Part shown: piece after piece, positions 11,775-23,178 of the stretch | Layout of the letters: each line of letters begins with the position of its first letter | Numbering within the stretch: the stretch's first letter is position 1 | Origin: Strongylocentrotus purpuratus | Taxonomy: Eukaryota; Echinodermata; Echinoidea; Camarodonta; Strongylocentrotidae | Direction: 5' to 3' | Assembly (NCBI RefSeq): GCF_000002235.5 | Contig: NW_022145604.1 | Coordinates: 33,432,908-33,496,907, forward strand | Length of the DNA stretch: 64,000 nucleotides | The notes under the pieces: generated by a model | Databases searched by the model: none | Told to the model about the DNA's origin: nothing | The model's input: only the letters and a program-made list of their open reading frames with translations | Position numbers and translations under genes: made by a program

Positions 11775-11990
11775 GGGAGTCAATGTTCTTTTCTTTTCTT
11801 GATAATTGTGATTAACCATTTCAGATAATTTAACTGAAAAGTCTATGCCCAAGTAGCCAATATATATATATATATATATATATGTATCAATTATGCAAAT
11901 ATTAATTGGTTCTTTCCAAGGAATATGTTTTGTGAACTGAAAAGAATCAATCAAACATTATTGAAATATTTAACAAAAAACATTTGTGTA

Positions 11991-12041
<51 letters not shown>

Positions 12042-12972
12042 GTATATATATATGTGTGTATATATGTTCATCATACCAGAGTATACGTTCCTTTATAAGT
12101 ACTACACTATAATATTGTTCAGTGGGCAACGTTTATTCATGGGCTTTGATAAATGTGAAAAACAATGTCGGTTACCACATCTCAAAAGTCTACTTATTAA
12201 AGCCTTGAAGCCTTGAAGCCTTGAAGGTCTGTATAGTGTTCATTTATTGAGAAGAAAATTGAAATGTTATTATTTGAATACATATTATAATTCCTGATTC
12301 CTGACAATTATTGTCTCCAAGCTGTATACATTTGTTTATTACAATGAGTAAATAACGGTATGACCATGCCAACTATGTTTATAATATACTCATATCGAGC
12401 ATTGTAAAATGAGATATTGTGGAAACTAATAAAGTATCTATCTATCTATCTATATATCCGAAAAGAATTTGAACAAAGCAGAAAATATCGATATCTAGAA
12501 GCTGAAGAAACAAATCGCATCGTTGTTGATAAAAGTCTTACATTCTGAAATAACGCACAATTTAGTTCCTGGTTTGAGTAAAGCCAATCGTACATAGCAA
12601 TAATAATTCAACTTATTATGTCGTCACAATTTCAATGGAATCAGTCAGGTAGAGAATGAAATCTGTACAAATGGATGGGCCGGGGGTGGTTATTTATAGA
12701 GAGAAGGTCGTCAGTTTCTATGAGCAGGGCAATAATTCGCTGACACCAGACTTGGTGGAAATATCAATAATGTTTGTACAAGCCTGCACACAGCAAACCA
12801 TTTGCCTATCACTAATAACCCCCTAGTCTCTCGGAGAATCAACGGGTGCATGTACCAACAATCAAGCCCCATAATGAACAGCAGGTGGTCTCCATGCACT
12901 CGCACACATTCATGGGGAAATACGTGCTTTACAAAATCGTAATATACATCTCTCGCACCAGCAAACATATTA
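11775..12972. other. Microsatellite-rich spacer
   Basis: TA dinucleotide tracts lie at 11861-11884 and 11991-12066 (interrupted by TG). A three-fold GCCTTGAA repeat lies at about 12204-12227 and a (TATC)n tract at 12438-12456. The flanking sequence (CATCAATTATGCAAATATTA and what follows) recurs at about 16840, 33500 and 50080, so it belongs to the larger duplicated block. No gene is seen. Confidence 0.5.
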
Positions 12973-13085
12973 GGGACTTTTAGATTTGCGTGCACTGATA
13001 CGTGGTACTTCCATTCACGGCAGTGCTTTAAAAAGACGTCGATCGTAGCATAGACCTATTGTCTTCGTGCGAATCTAAAAGTCCC
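12973..13085. mobile_element. 113-base MITE with TA duplication
   Basis: GGGACTTTTAGATT at the left end and AATCTAAAAGTCCC at the right form perfect terminal inverted repeats, flanked by TA on both sides (12971-12972 and 13086-13087). TA target duplication points to the Tc1/mariner group. The matching position in tandem copy 2 (about 17872) has no element. The same termini bound the 2.06 kb element at 24551-26611. Confidence 0.8.
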
Positions 13086-13645
13086 TATTGATCGGGCTTT
13101 TAATACAATTAACACCCCTGCATAGCGGACTCCCTACCCCTTTTTAATCAATAAGCCCAATTCTCACAAACACGAAATCTCTAATCAAATTTCTAACAGA
13201 GTATACACAGTGTGGCCAATTTTCGTTTCACTGATGAATACAAAATTATAACTATCCTATTATTTATCGGATATTGTTCAAGCTTTTACTAATTTGTTTC
13301 ACTCATTTGTCTACTATTATCAAAAACAAGTGTATATCAGGGTGGACTTACCCTGTAAATCAGGTTTGGTGCGTTATATCGTATCTCTATATAGGCCTAA
13401 TTGTCACTCGTGTGTATTTCATGTTAGTTTTGGAAGTGGTAAATTCATATTGCTTTTACCTTTTACTTATTTGATCATTTACGTACATGCACATGCCTCA
13501 GCTGTGATTAGGCAAGTCGATTCTCTTTCATGAAAGCATTGTTTACTCCTCAGGACAGTTTTATCAGCCAGTTTGTAAATGAGATATATGCTGCCTTTAT
13601 TCATATTCTAGTATACTGCAACCTTTAGTCTGGCATGGTGTCATC
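13086..13645. other. Duplicated-block spacer up to the LINE insertion point
   Basis: No gene is seen. The stretch matches about 17875-18436 and, more diverged, 53740-54110. Its last 27 bases (13619-13645) are the left target-site duplication of the L1-like LINE that follows. Confidence 0.6.
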
Positions 13646-14297
13646 TGTGAAATATATTTTGGAAGAATTAGACAGATTTGGAATCGCTGCTGGTCAAGTG
13701 CTCGATAAAGATAATAAAACAATTTTGAATTGGTTGGGTCCTACAAAGCATAAATGGAACTTTCAGGCCTTTGGCCCGTATTGGACAGATGGCTGTATCA
13801 AATACTTAGGAGTTTATATAGACACTGACCTAGATTTAGTGGTGAAATTAAATTGGGAAACAAAACTAGAAAAGATACAGAGATAGTAGACAATTGGCGG
13901 AAGAGAAACCTTATGTCCTTTGGCAAGACATTGATGTACAATAGCCACACTCCACCCAGGTGAAGTAAATGGGGACCGGTAGGAAGTAATTCCTTGAATG
14001 CTGTGAGCACCGACATCGGTAGCCTAGCAGAGCCGGGGTAATATTGGAGCGCTTTGCGCACCCTGCAGGGTGGATATGTGCGCTATATAAATATCCAATA
14101 TTATTATTATTATTATATTATTACTATTATAGGAAGAATTCTCATAATTAAGACATTGCTTATTAGTCGAATATTTTATCTGATTATGTTTTGTTAAATC
14201 GGTACCAGATTACATTGTAAAAAAAATAGAAAAGATTATATACAATTTTGTATGGAATTCAAAATTTGACAAAGTGAAAAGAAAAATGATAGCTAGA
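13646..14297 (+). mobile_element. 5'-truncated L1-like LINE, cut by the duplication junction
   Basis: The frame VKYILEELDRFG, then LDKDNKTILNWLGP and IKYLGVYIDTDL, NWETKLEKIQ, NWRKRNLMSFGK, is the thumb region of an L1/Tx1-type reverse transcriptase, downstream of the catalytic box. A SINE interrupts it at 13958-14131. The LINE stops at the tandem duplication junction; its continuation survives only in copy 2. Confidence 0.75.
13958..14131 (+). mobile_element. SINE inserted in the L1-like LINE, copy 1
   Basis: A GC-richer segment (GACCGGTAGGAAG, GCCTAGCAGAGCCGGGG, GGAGCGCTTTG) ends in GTGCGCTATATAAAT followed by an (ATT)n tail. This is the look of the SINE families with a GCGCTATATAA-ATT tail seen in many marine invertebrates. 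It breaks the reverse-transcriptase frame on both sides and is duplicated at 18751-18923. Confidence 0.65.
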
Positions 14298-15124
14298 GAA
14301 GACGATGGGGTGTCCATTTGTTTTAAAATGGAATGTAACATGTTAAGTCCATTGTTGCGTACTATATCTTTTCAAAGGAAATTGAAAACGTTCAAGTTAC
14401 CTCATTGTGTCGATATTGGTACGTGGAATGCATTGTAAGATTTTTAAATAAAATGTAATATCAAAAGATGAAGGTGAATTCAGTCTCATCATTAGTTAAA
14501 GGAACAAAAAAAAAAAATCAAATTTGTTTACCCCAACCACGCCAACAGTTTGTAAGCGTTATGAAATCAAACCTAATAGAAAGAGGTTCTGTAAACAAGT
14601 TTTCAACTGAGCGGATATTTTTTTTAAAATCTAGACTGGCGTCTCATAGGTGGATCATAACAAGTTTCATCAAGGAGGAGGGCAGAATTGCCAGTAAAAT
14701 ATAAAGGGCTTGGTACTGAAACGAGTAATCGACTGTTGTGCTAAATCTTTACTTCATGTGGGACACATGTGGCATGACATGTTGCAATTATTATCAAAGT
14801 ATGATAAATGATTATTGATAATGATGGTCCAAATCAAAAGTTTTCATGTCTGATTTCCATGGAGATGAAATGAAATGTCTAAGCGGAGATAAATAAATTT
14901 CCTATTCATACAAAATACTTTATCCAATTCAACACCGCCCCCTACACCACCACCCGTTCCCCATCATCTCTCTCTAATCCCTTCCCTCCTTCCATTGTAT
15001 TCACTTATACACTAGCGATATGCTTGACGCTTGTGTTATCACCCGAATAGAGTTAATAGTAACAAATATGTCATAATCGAAGCCTACCATTTACTTAATG
15101 ATGATTGATAAACAAAAGACTAAC

Positions 15125-15199
15125 GGTTTCTGACCCTGAATTTCTTCGTAAAAATCAGCGCCTTGAGGGAGACTCTGCTCATTTACATGTTGTTGTATC
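15125..15199 (-). CDS. Duplicate of the small ankyrin exon
   Basis: The 75-base exon is repeated in tandem copy 2 with the frame still open; residues YEGIQDQ become YEEIQGQ. The acceptor TTTGTTCAG|G is intact, but the donor changes from GTAAGT to GTTAGT, which should be weaker. Because the exon starts with one base and ends with two bases of a codon, splicing it before the copy at 10177-10251 would simply repeat 25 residues. It may be an alternative exon, a skipped relic, or part of a second gene start. Confidence 0.45.
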
Positions 15200-15920
15200 C
15201 TGAACAAACACAAACAAAATACCTCACAGTTAAAGATGTCATAATTTAAGGTAAGGTAAGATATTTATTCATAAACATATCGCAGCCAATGGCTGAATTG
15301 CTTGCATGATTTACAGATATTTTATTTTAAAAACATCGTATTAACAAGGATTTCTCACAGTGTTTTTTGGAAAATGACTGAACTGGGTGAGAAAGGAAAT
15401 GGTGACTGATATTATTATCATTACATTCCCTCAAAACCTCAAAATTTGAGGTACTTTATCAAAGTCTTTATGATCAGTCGCGATGTCACCTCGTTATTAA
15501 AACTTCAAATATAAAATTAAAAAATAGAGGCACATATTTCTAATAAACGAAGCCAAACAAAGCTAGACAATAAATACCGGCTTTGATTCATGAATTTACT
15601 TCAGAATTTGGAATATCTATAAACGTAGAGAATAGAGATCAATGTATAGATACTGCATGGATTAAATAAAATACACGTCTCAAAATGTATTGATCATAAC
15701 GAAATGTAGCAAAATTACCGCATTGCACAGATACAATACAATCAATATTAGTAGTCGAATTAGGCCCCCTAAAACTGATTATCTTGGTTAAATATATGTA
15801 TTGCGATCGGACTTAACCACCCCCTCCCACGTCAATCAAAGTTTGGATAAAAGGGTGTCGGAAAAACTGATTTAGCATTACTTCAACGCTTCAAGCTTTG
15901 CAGATCAAGACGTTCAAATG

Positions 15921-16722
15921 AAGCCCTGATCACACCGAACTAGTTCTCACTACGTTCTGGAAAATGTTGACAAACGGGCTCAAACTGTGTGTAAACGGAG
16001 TGAGCGTATAAGCAACTATTTACGATCTTTTTTATAACTTCATGAACGGGCTCAGACTGGCTAGGACGGGAAGGGTGCTGTAAAACTTTGAGCCTGTTCA
16101 TAATGTTCCCCGTCCTCCATCTAGACGGAGTGACGACGTACTTAAAACGACATGGACGTACTAAAAACGGAATTGCCGTTCTTCGATCCTACTTGGAACA
16201 TGTTACAACGTGATGTGGTCCAGCATCAATTAGCAAGAACGCGCTGGGTTTGTATAGCTATGGAACCAGGACGGTATTGCACACGCACGATAGGAGCGCG
16301 TTCGAACGCTCTAAGAACGAAATCAGGACGAGGTGAACTGTCTCTGAACGGGGTGGTTGGGTTATGAACTGGTAAGAACAAGTTACGAACTAATCAGACT
16401 GGGATTTTGACGTTTTGGGAACGAGGTAGAACAAGTTAATAATGGGCTGCTTGGAAATGTCAAATTTACCCGATCTGAACCCGATCTGAACTTGATATGA
16501 ACTGACTGTGGACGGGGTACAGACGAGTTAGACGTATTGTGGACTGTTAATGAACGAACTAGGATCGTGTCATAGACATTAGTCAAGTCCGAGCCCATCC
16601 ATGAAGTCCTTAAAAGATCGTAAACAGTTGCTATTACGTTCAACTCCGTCCGCACACAGTTTGAGCCCGTTTGACAACATTTTCGAGAACGTAGTGAGAA
16701 CTAGTTTGGTGTGATGGGGGCT
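15921..16722. mobile_element. Foldback element with GRAC-periodic core, copy 2
   Basis: This copy matches 10969-11772 end to end with scattered substitutions. The inverted termini and the 10-11 base GRAC rhythm are retained. It arose with the tandem duplication, not by an independent insertion. Confidence 0.75.
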
Positions 16723-18409
16723 TAAGGGAGTCAATGTTCTTTTCTTTTCTTGATAATTGTGATAAACCATTTCAGATAATTTAACTGAAAAGTCTATGCC
16801 CAAGTACCCAATGTATATGTATATATATATATATATATGTATCAATTATGCAAATATTAATTGGTTCTTTCCAAGGAATATGTGTTGTGAACTGAAAAGA
16901 ATCAATCAAACATTATTGAAATATTTAACAAAAAACATTTGTATATATATGTATATATATATATATATATGTTCATGATACCAGAGTATACGTTCCTTTA
17001 TAAGTACTACACTATAATATTGTTCAGTGGGCAACGTTTATTCATGGGCTTTGATAAATGTGAAAAACAATGTCGGTTACCACATCTCAAAAGTCTACTT
17101 ATTAAAGCCTTGAAGCCTTGAAGCCTTGAAGGTCTGTATAGTGTTCATGTATTGAGAAGAAAATTGAAATGTTATTATTTGAATACATATTATAATTCCT
17201 GATTCCTGACAATTATTGTCTTCAAGCTGTATACATTTGTTCATTACAATGAGTAAATAACGGTATGACCATGCCAACTATGTTTATAATATACTCATAT
17301 CGAGCATTGTAAAATGAGATATTGTGGAAACCAATAAAGTATCTATCTATCTATATATCCCAAAAGAATTTGAACAAAGCTGAAAATATCGATATCTAGA
17401 AGCTGAAGAAACAAATCGCATCGTTGTTGATAAAAGTCTTACATTCTGAAATAACGCACAATTTAGTTCCTGGTTTGGGTAAAGCCAATCGTACATAGCA
17501 ATAATAATTCAACTTATTATGTCGTCACAATTTCAAAGGAATCAGTCAGGTAGAGTATGAAATCTGTACAAATAGAGGGGCCGGGGGTGGTTATTTATAG
17601 AGAGAAGGTCGTCAATTTCCATGAGCAGGGCCATAATTCGCTGACACCAGACTTGCTGGAAATATCAATAATGTGTTTACAAGCCTGCACACAGCAAACC
17701 CATTTGCCTATCAAGAATAACCCCCTAGTCTCTCGGAGAATCTACGGGTGCATGTACCAACAATCAAGCCCCAGAATAAACAGCAGGTGGTCTCCATGCA
17801 CTCGCACACATTCATGTACAATACACGCTTTACAAAATCGTAATATACATCTCTCGCACCAGCATACATATAGGTGATCGAGCTTTTAATACAATTAACA
17901 CCCCTGCATAGCGGACTCCCTACCCCTTTTTAATCAAACAGCCCAATTCTCACAAACACAAAATCTCTAATCAAATTTCTAACAGAGCATACACAGTGTG
18001 GCCAATTTTCGTTTCACTGATGAATAAAAAATTATAACTATATTATTATTAATCGGATATTGTTCAAGCTTTTACTAATTTGTTTCACTCATTTGTCTAC
18101 TATTATAAAAAAAAAAACAAGTGTATATCAGGGTGGACTTACCCTGTAAATCAGGTTTGATGCGTTATATCGTATCTCTATATAGGCCTAATTCTCACTC
18201 GTGTGTATTTCATGTTAGTTTTGGAAGTGGTAAATTCATATTGCTTTTACCTTTTACTTATTTGATCATTTACGTACATGCACATGCCTCAGCTGTGATT
18301 AGGCAAGTCGATTCTCTTTCATGAAAGCATTGTTTACTCCTCAGGACAGTTTTATCAACCAGTTTGTAAATGAGATATATGCTGCCTTCATTCATATTCT
18401 AGTATACTG
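16723..18409. other. Spacer of tandem copy 2
   Basis: The stretch repeats 11773-13618 with shorter TA tracts (16813-16838, 16942-16969) and without the 113-base MITE. It keeps the GCCTTGAA triplet and the (TATC)n tract. No gene is seen; the 106-codon open frame at 17557-17877 is disrupted in copy 1 and has no domain. Confidence 0.5.
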
Positions 18410-18750
18410 CAACCTTTAGTCTAGCATGGTATCATCTGTGAAATATATTTTGGAAGAATTAGACAGATTTGGAAGCGCTGCTGGCCAAGTGCTCGATAAA
18501 GATAATAAAACAATTTTGAATTGGTTTGGTCCTACAAAGCATAAATTGATTTTTCAAGCCTTTGGCCCTTATTGGACAGATGGCTGTATCAAATACTTAG
18601 GAGTTTATATAGACACTGATCTAGATTTAGTGGTGAAATTAAATTGAGAAACAAAACTAGAAAAGATACAGAGAATAGTAGACAATTGGCGGAAGAGAAA
18701 GCTTATGTCCTTTGGCAAGAAATTGATCTACAATAGCCACACTCAACCCA

Positions 18751-18923
18751 GGTGAAATAAATGGGGACCGGTAGGAAGTAATTCCTTGAATGCTGTGAGC
18801 ACCGACATCGGTAGCCTAGCAGAGCCGGGGTAATATTGGAGCGCTTTGAGCACCCTGCAGGGTGGATATGTGCGCTATATAAATATCCAATATTATTATT
18901 ATTATTATATTATTACTATTATA
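18751..18923 (+). mobile_element. SINE inserted in the L1-like LINE, copy 2
   Basis: Same element and position as 13958-14131, so it was inserted before the tandem duplication. It ends in the GCGCTATATAAAT and (ATT)n tail. Confidence 0.65.
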
Positions 18924-19947
18924 GGAAGAGTTCTCATAATTAAGACATTGCTTATTAGTCAAATAGTTCACCTGATTATGTTTTGTTAAATCGGTACCAG
19001 ATTACATTGTAAACAAAAATAGAAAAGATTATATACAATTTTGTATGGAATTCAAAAGTTGACAAAGTGAAAAGAAAATGATAGCTAGAGATTATACTGA
19101 TGGTGGAATAAGAATGATTGATTTTTTTAGCAGGTTAATATATAGTTTCAGATTGAAATGGCTTGGAAGAATAGTTGATGACAAGGAAAGTTATTGGAAA
19201 GACTTTGCAATGTAATATTTCCAACCTTTAGGAGGTCTCAATTTACTTTGGAATTGTACTATTGATACAAATATTTTGTCGGCAAATTGCCAAGGTTTTG
19301 TTTAGAAATTATGAAAGCTTGGTCATATATAAATGATATTGTGAAACAGGATTATATTCATTTGGATGCTCAGATTTTACGGTATAATAAATATATTACG
19401 CATAAAAAACAGCCACTCTTCTATAAAGAGTGGTACCTACGTAACATAATCTTTGTAAAAGATATTTATATTAAAGGAAATTTTATTTCCATGACAAAAT
19501 TGATAACAACCATTGAAAATAAAAAAGCGAAAGCGACATCACTTTCTTGTTTTTCTAAATTGAGAAATGCAATACAAAAAGTTTGGACTGATAACTTAAA
19601 AGAATCTAGTTTGTTAGAAACTCGAACTATACCAATCGGTAAAAAAGAAAAACAATGGAAATTTGTGTCAAATAGGTTATTTTATCCTATTCTAGCAAGG
19701 AATGACATAGGAGATGAAAGTCCATCATACTGGACAAACTTTATTGATTATCATTTAAACTAGAAAAAGATCATCCAAAGAAATTTGATGAATGCAAAGG
19801 AAAATAAATTTGAACAATTTAATTTTAAGACAATTTATAATTTGATTCCTGTAAAAAGAATGTTTTTTATGGGGATTTAGTAATTCCGATATATGTGAAA
19901 CATGTAACTATAGAGAAGATTTATGTCATGCTTTTTGAAATGTGAAA

Positions 19948-22762
19948 TTATTATTATTATTATTATTTATTCGGCATTTCAAAATACAAGAACAATACAG
20001 AGTAATATGCAAATTACAGCAATTACAGGAACATATATATATACATGATAAAGAAAGGACCTGAATCAGAGATTATGGGGCTGCCTGGGTTTGGAAAAGG
20101 TTAACTAAATTACCATGACCCACAGGTCTTCCTTCCAACACCCCTTCAACTCCATCCAGGTCAGGATAAGAAAATCCAAAGAAAACATATTATATAAATT
20201 AACAGTGTATAACTGGAAACTGGCAACACACTTGGTGTAATAAATGTAACATGAATGTCTCAAGCAATATAACATTCAAACTGATCATTTAAACATGTAT
20301 AATAATTCAAATATATGATTGAATTATAAACAGATTGACAAAACTTACCAATAATTATTATCTAATTTGTCTGCCATCGACTGTACTTAGTAATTCAATT
20401 AATTCGTAAAAAGAGTCGGATTTCATTATTAATTAATTAAAAAACAACTATTAGACAATGATTCTTAAATAGTTGTGGAGACAAATACATAGTGAGACTA
20501 TAATAATTGAGATCAAGAATATTCTTATATTTATACAAAATAAAAATTATGAGTTAAATTAATTACATGTTTAGAGTATGACATAGACCAGAATCGAATG
20601 ACCAAATGAAAAAGAAAGTAAAGAAAGTAATGCCAGATGACATCAAGAATGTCAAGATCAAGAATATCCTTGCAATTATACAAATAAAATTATGAGTTGC
20701 ATTAATAACATAGAGTAAGGACAAGGGCAAGAACCGAATGACCTAATGAAAGTGAAAGTAATGTCAGATGGGTATACTAAACAAAATCATGTCAGCTGTT
20801 AGGTGGTATAGAAAAGATTGTAATGAAATTTAAAGAACAGAGAAAATTTCCTGACGAAGAAGAGTGAGAAGCTTTGAAATATTTCCAGAAACAATTTCGT
20901 CTTTGACATGTGAGGGAAGACTCTCCCAAATAATGGGAAATCTGTGAACTGCAGTTTGGTGAAGACGTTCGGTTCTTGCCCTGAGGTGTTGGAATAAAAT
21001 GGTATGTTCACTCTGGCGTGGTCTTATGGCTACATTCTCATTCACTGCTTCACACCACACGATACCGTAGAGAGTTTTAATTACGAAGGAAATCAAGAGA
21101 TATTTCCTTCTTGATTCCAGGGTAAACCATGCAAGGTTTTGGAGACGTTGTGGATAAGGCATTTCTTGACGCCTTTGTTTCAAAATCAGTCGTGTTGCCC
21201 TCCTCTGAACTCGTTCCAAGGCTTCCACATGTTTTCTTGTGTAAACATACCAGGATGGAACTCCATATTCCAAGATAGGCAACACGAGTGATTTGTACAA
21301 ACATAACAATGCCTGCTGGGACACGCCCCTACCCAACCTAGAAATGAGACCAAGCATTCTGTTTGCCTTCTTAATTACATTATTAACTTGATCATCCCAT
21401 GTCAGGCTGGAATTGAGGGTAATTCCAAGGTACTTGATTGAATTCACTTGTTCAATTGTGTTATTATCAATGGTGTACTTTGTCTTTTCGACATTTCTCT
21501 TACGAGGGGCAATTCTGAGAACTTTGGTTTTCGTAGCATTAAGTTGCATTTTGTTAATGCTGCACCAGTTTATGACATGAGTAATGTCTGCTTGGAGCAT
21601 TTGCATATCAGTCTCATTTCTAATTATGCGGTACAGAAGCGTGTCGTCAGCAAAAAGCACACATTTCGATTGGACTACATGGGTGATATCATTAACGAAC
21701 AAATTGAATAGCCGTGGTCCTAATACACTTCCCTGAGGTATTCCCGAGGTCACTTTTGACCAATCAGACCGTGATCCTCGGAACTGGACAGTTTGTTCCC
21801 TCCCACAAACAAAAGAACTAACCCATTCCCAAACATTACTTTGAATGTTATATTTCTTAGCTAATTTATTGAGGAGAAGATCATGGGGCATGCGATCAAA
21901 GGCTTTGCTAAAATCCAAGAAAATAGCATCAATTAGAGGGGTGGGTGTTACATCAAGGGACGAAAACCAGTCATGTGTGATGTTGAGTACTTGTGTAACA
22001 CATGATCGTTTAGGTGTGAATCCGTGTTGTTTGGGGGAAAGTAGACCATATGACTCAACATGTGCTACAATACATTTGTCAACAAAGGTTTCCATCATTT
22101 TGCAAACAACAGAAGTGAGCGCAACTGGGCGATAATTGCGAAAATCAGAGGGATTGCCAGATTTATGAACAGGGATGACAATCGATTGTTTCCATTGTTT
22201 GGGTAGTTGACCTAGTGAAAGTGAAATTTGGAACATGCGTTGTAATACTATGGATATGGGCTCTTTCACTTTTTTGAGGATAACAGCATTAATCCCATCA
22301 ATTCCGGGTGATTTATTCAATGACAAGTTATCAATGAGCTTCACAATTTCACATGTAGGGAAATCAAGGGTATTCAATGGAGCAATAGGAAAGTCACAAG
22401 CACTGGGAAATTCAGGAACATTTTCAGGGTCAGATTGATTAAAAATGAAACAAAATAATCAGAAAAAACAATTAGCAATCTCCTCGGGCTTGTTCAGTAC
22501 ATTATCTTGATCAGAAATTATAGGTGGAGTTGGGTTGCGTCTCAGAGAGCGCATATATCCAAACAATCGCTTCCTGTTATCATGCATAGAGAAAAGACCA
22601 TTCAAATAACGCCAATAAGACTTGTTAGATTCTTGCTTGGCATAATTGCGAGCTCTTTTGTACTTGTCCCACCATTCATTCTTTACGTCTTCCTCGTCTT
22701 CAAAATGAGATTTGGCTGAAACAAAAAGCTTCTTAGCCTTATTAGTTAGAACATTCCCTTCT
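19948..22762 (-). mobile_element. CR1/Jockey-like LINE with nearly intact reverse transcriptase
   Basis: A 515-codon minus-strand frame (22377-20830) covers the reverse-transcriptase domain: NKSPGIDGINA, IPVHKSGNPSDFRNYRPVAL, the catalytic IFLDFSKAFDRMPH, GIPQGSVLGPRLF and LFADDTLLY, then KYLGITLNSSLTW and a C-terminal domain. Upstream (22440-22760) the linker between endonuclease and reverse transcriptase is readable (WWDKYKRARNYAK, KSYWRYLNGLF) but is separated by small frame breaks near 22440-22475. The endonuclease is missing, so the copy is 5'-truncated. The 3' end, at 19948 on the minus strand, has AATAAA and an (AAT)n tail. It sits inside the L1-like LINE; a short TTTGAAA flanks both ends. 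It is among the youngest LINEs here, judged by the long frame. Confidence 0.9.
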
Positions 22763-23178
22763 TTGAAAAATTAATGGAAATGATTAAGCATGTCTATAAT
22801 GTAGATATTGATTTTAATGTTGGTCTTTTGTTAAAAACCATTTTGGAAAAAGTTAAGATATTGTTACAATTGCCTTTTGGAGCTTATATAAAATGATAAT
22901 TTTGAGAAACGAAAAGGGAAAAGATGAATGGAAAACAAAAATTGCGGTATATTTTTTTGAAAGAAGTTAAGATACGTTTGGACATTAACACAGCTCTGTC
23001 AAAAAAAGGAAAACGAAAAATGTATAATTTACCTGAATTGGTAGCAATGTATGTGTAAAGTTTAAAGTGTTTATGTTGATCAAAAATGTATGTGAGTTTG
23101 GTTATTTTGTTGTAATAAAACACCTGTTTAGGATGAAAGAAAAAACAACAACAACCTTTAGTTTGGCATGGTGTCATC

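Larger units (their letters stand above)
9263..14297. repeat. Tandem segmental duplication, copy 1 (~5.0 kb)
   Basis: Copy 1 runs from about GACGATGGGGTGTCC near 9264 to TGATAGCTAGAG near 14296, where the sequence jumps back to GACGATGGGG and starts again. It includes the small ankyrin exon (10177-10251), a LINE tail, a foldback element with a GRAC-periodic core, TA-rich microsatellites, a short MITE that copy 2 lacks, and the 5' end of an L1-like LINE insertion with its internal SINE. The copies look highly similar, with small indels. Two or three bases of microhomology (AGA) lie at the junction. Confidence 0.9.
14298..19090. repeat. Tandem segmental duplication, copy 2 (~4.8 kb)
   Basis: Copy 2 repeats copy 1 in the same order and orientation. 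It differs by shorter TA tracts, absence of the 113-base MITE found at 12973-13085, and point changes such as the altered donor of the small exon at 15125-15199. At its right end the L1-like LINE continues unbroken, so this copy keeps the ancestral right flank. Confidence 0.9.
18437..23151 (+). mobile_element. 5'-truncated L1-like LINE with 27-base target duplication, carrying two insertions
   Basis: Both ends are marked by a 27-base direct repeat (18410-18436 and 23152-23178; 3 differences), beginning CAACCTTTAG and ending TCATC. Between them is an L1/Tx1-type reverse-transcriptase thumb, a C-terminal region (MIARDYTDGGIRMIDFF; LPRFCLEI-like to YWTNF at 19287-19763; DICETCNYREDLCHAF at about 19880-19940), and a final part after the nested insertion (about 22770-23058). 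The 3' end is A-rich with ACA units. A SINE (18751-18923) and a CR1-like LINE (19948-22762) are nested in it. Several stops and frame breaks show it is dead. Confidence 0.8.

Noticed and set aside
13646-23151. Retrovirus or LTR element
   Set aside because: All reverse-transcriptase pieces are of the non-LTR type, with no gag, protease, integrase or LTR; long TSD and A-rich 3' tails fit LINEs.
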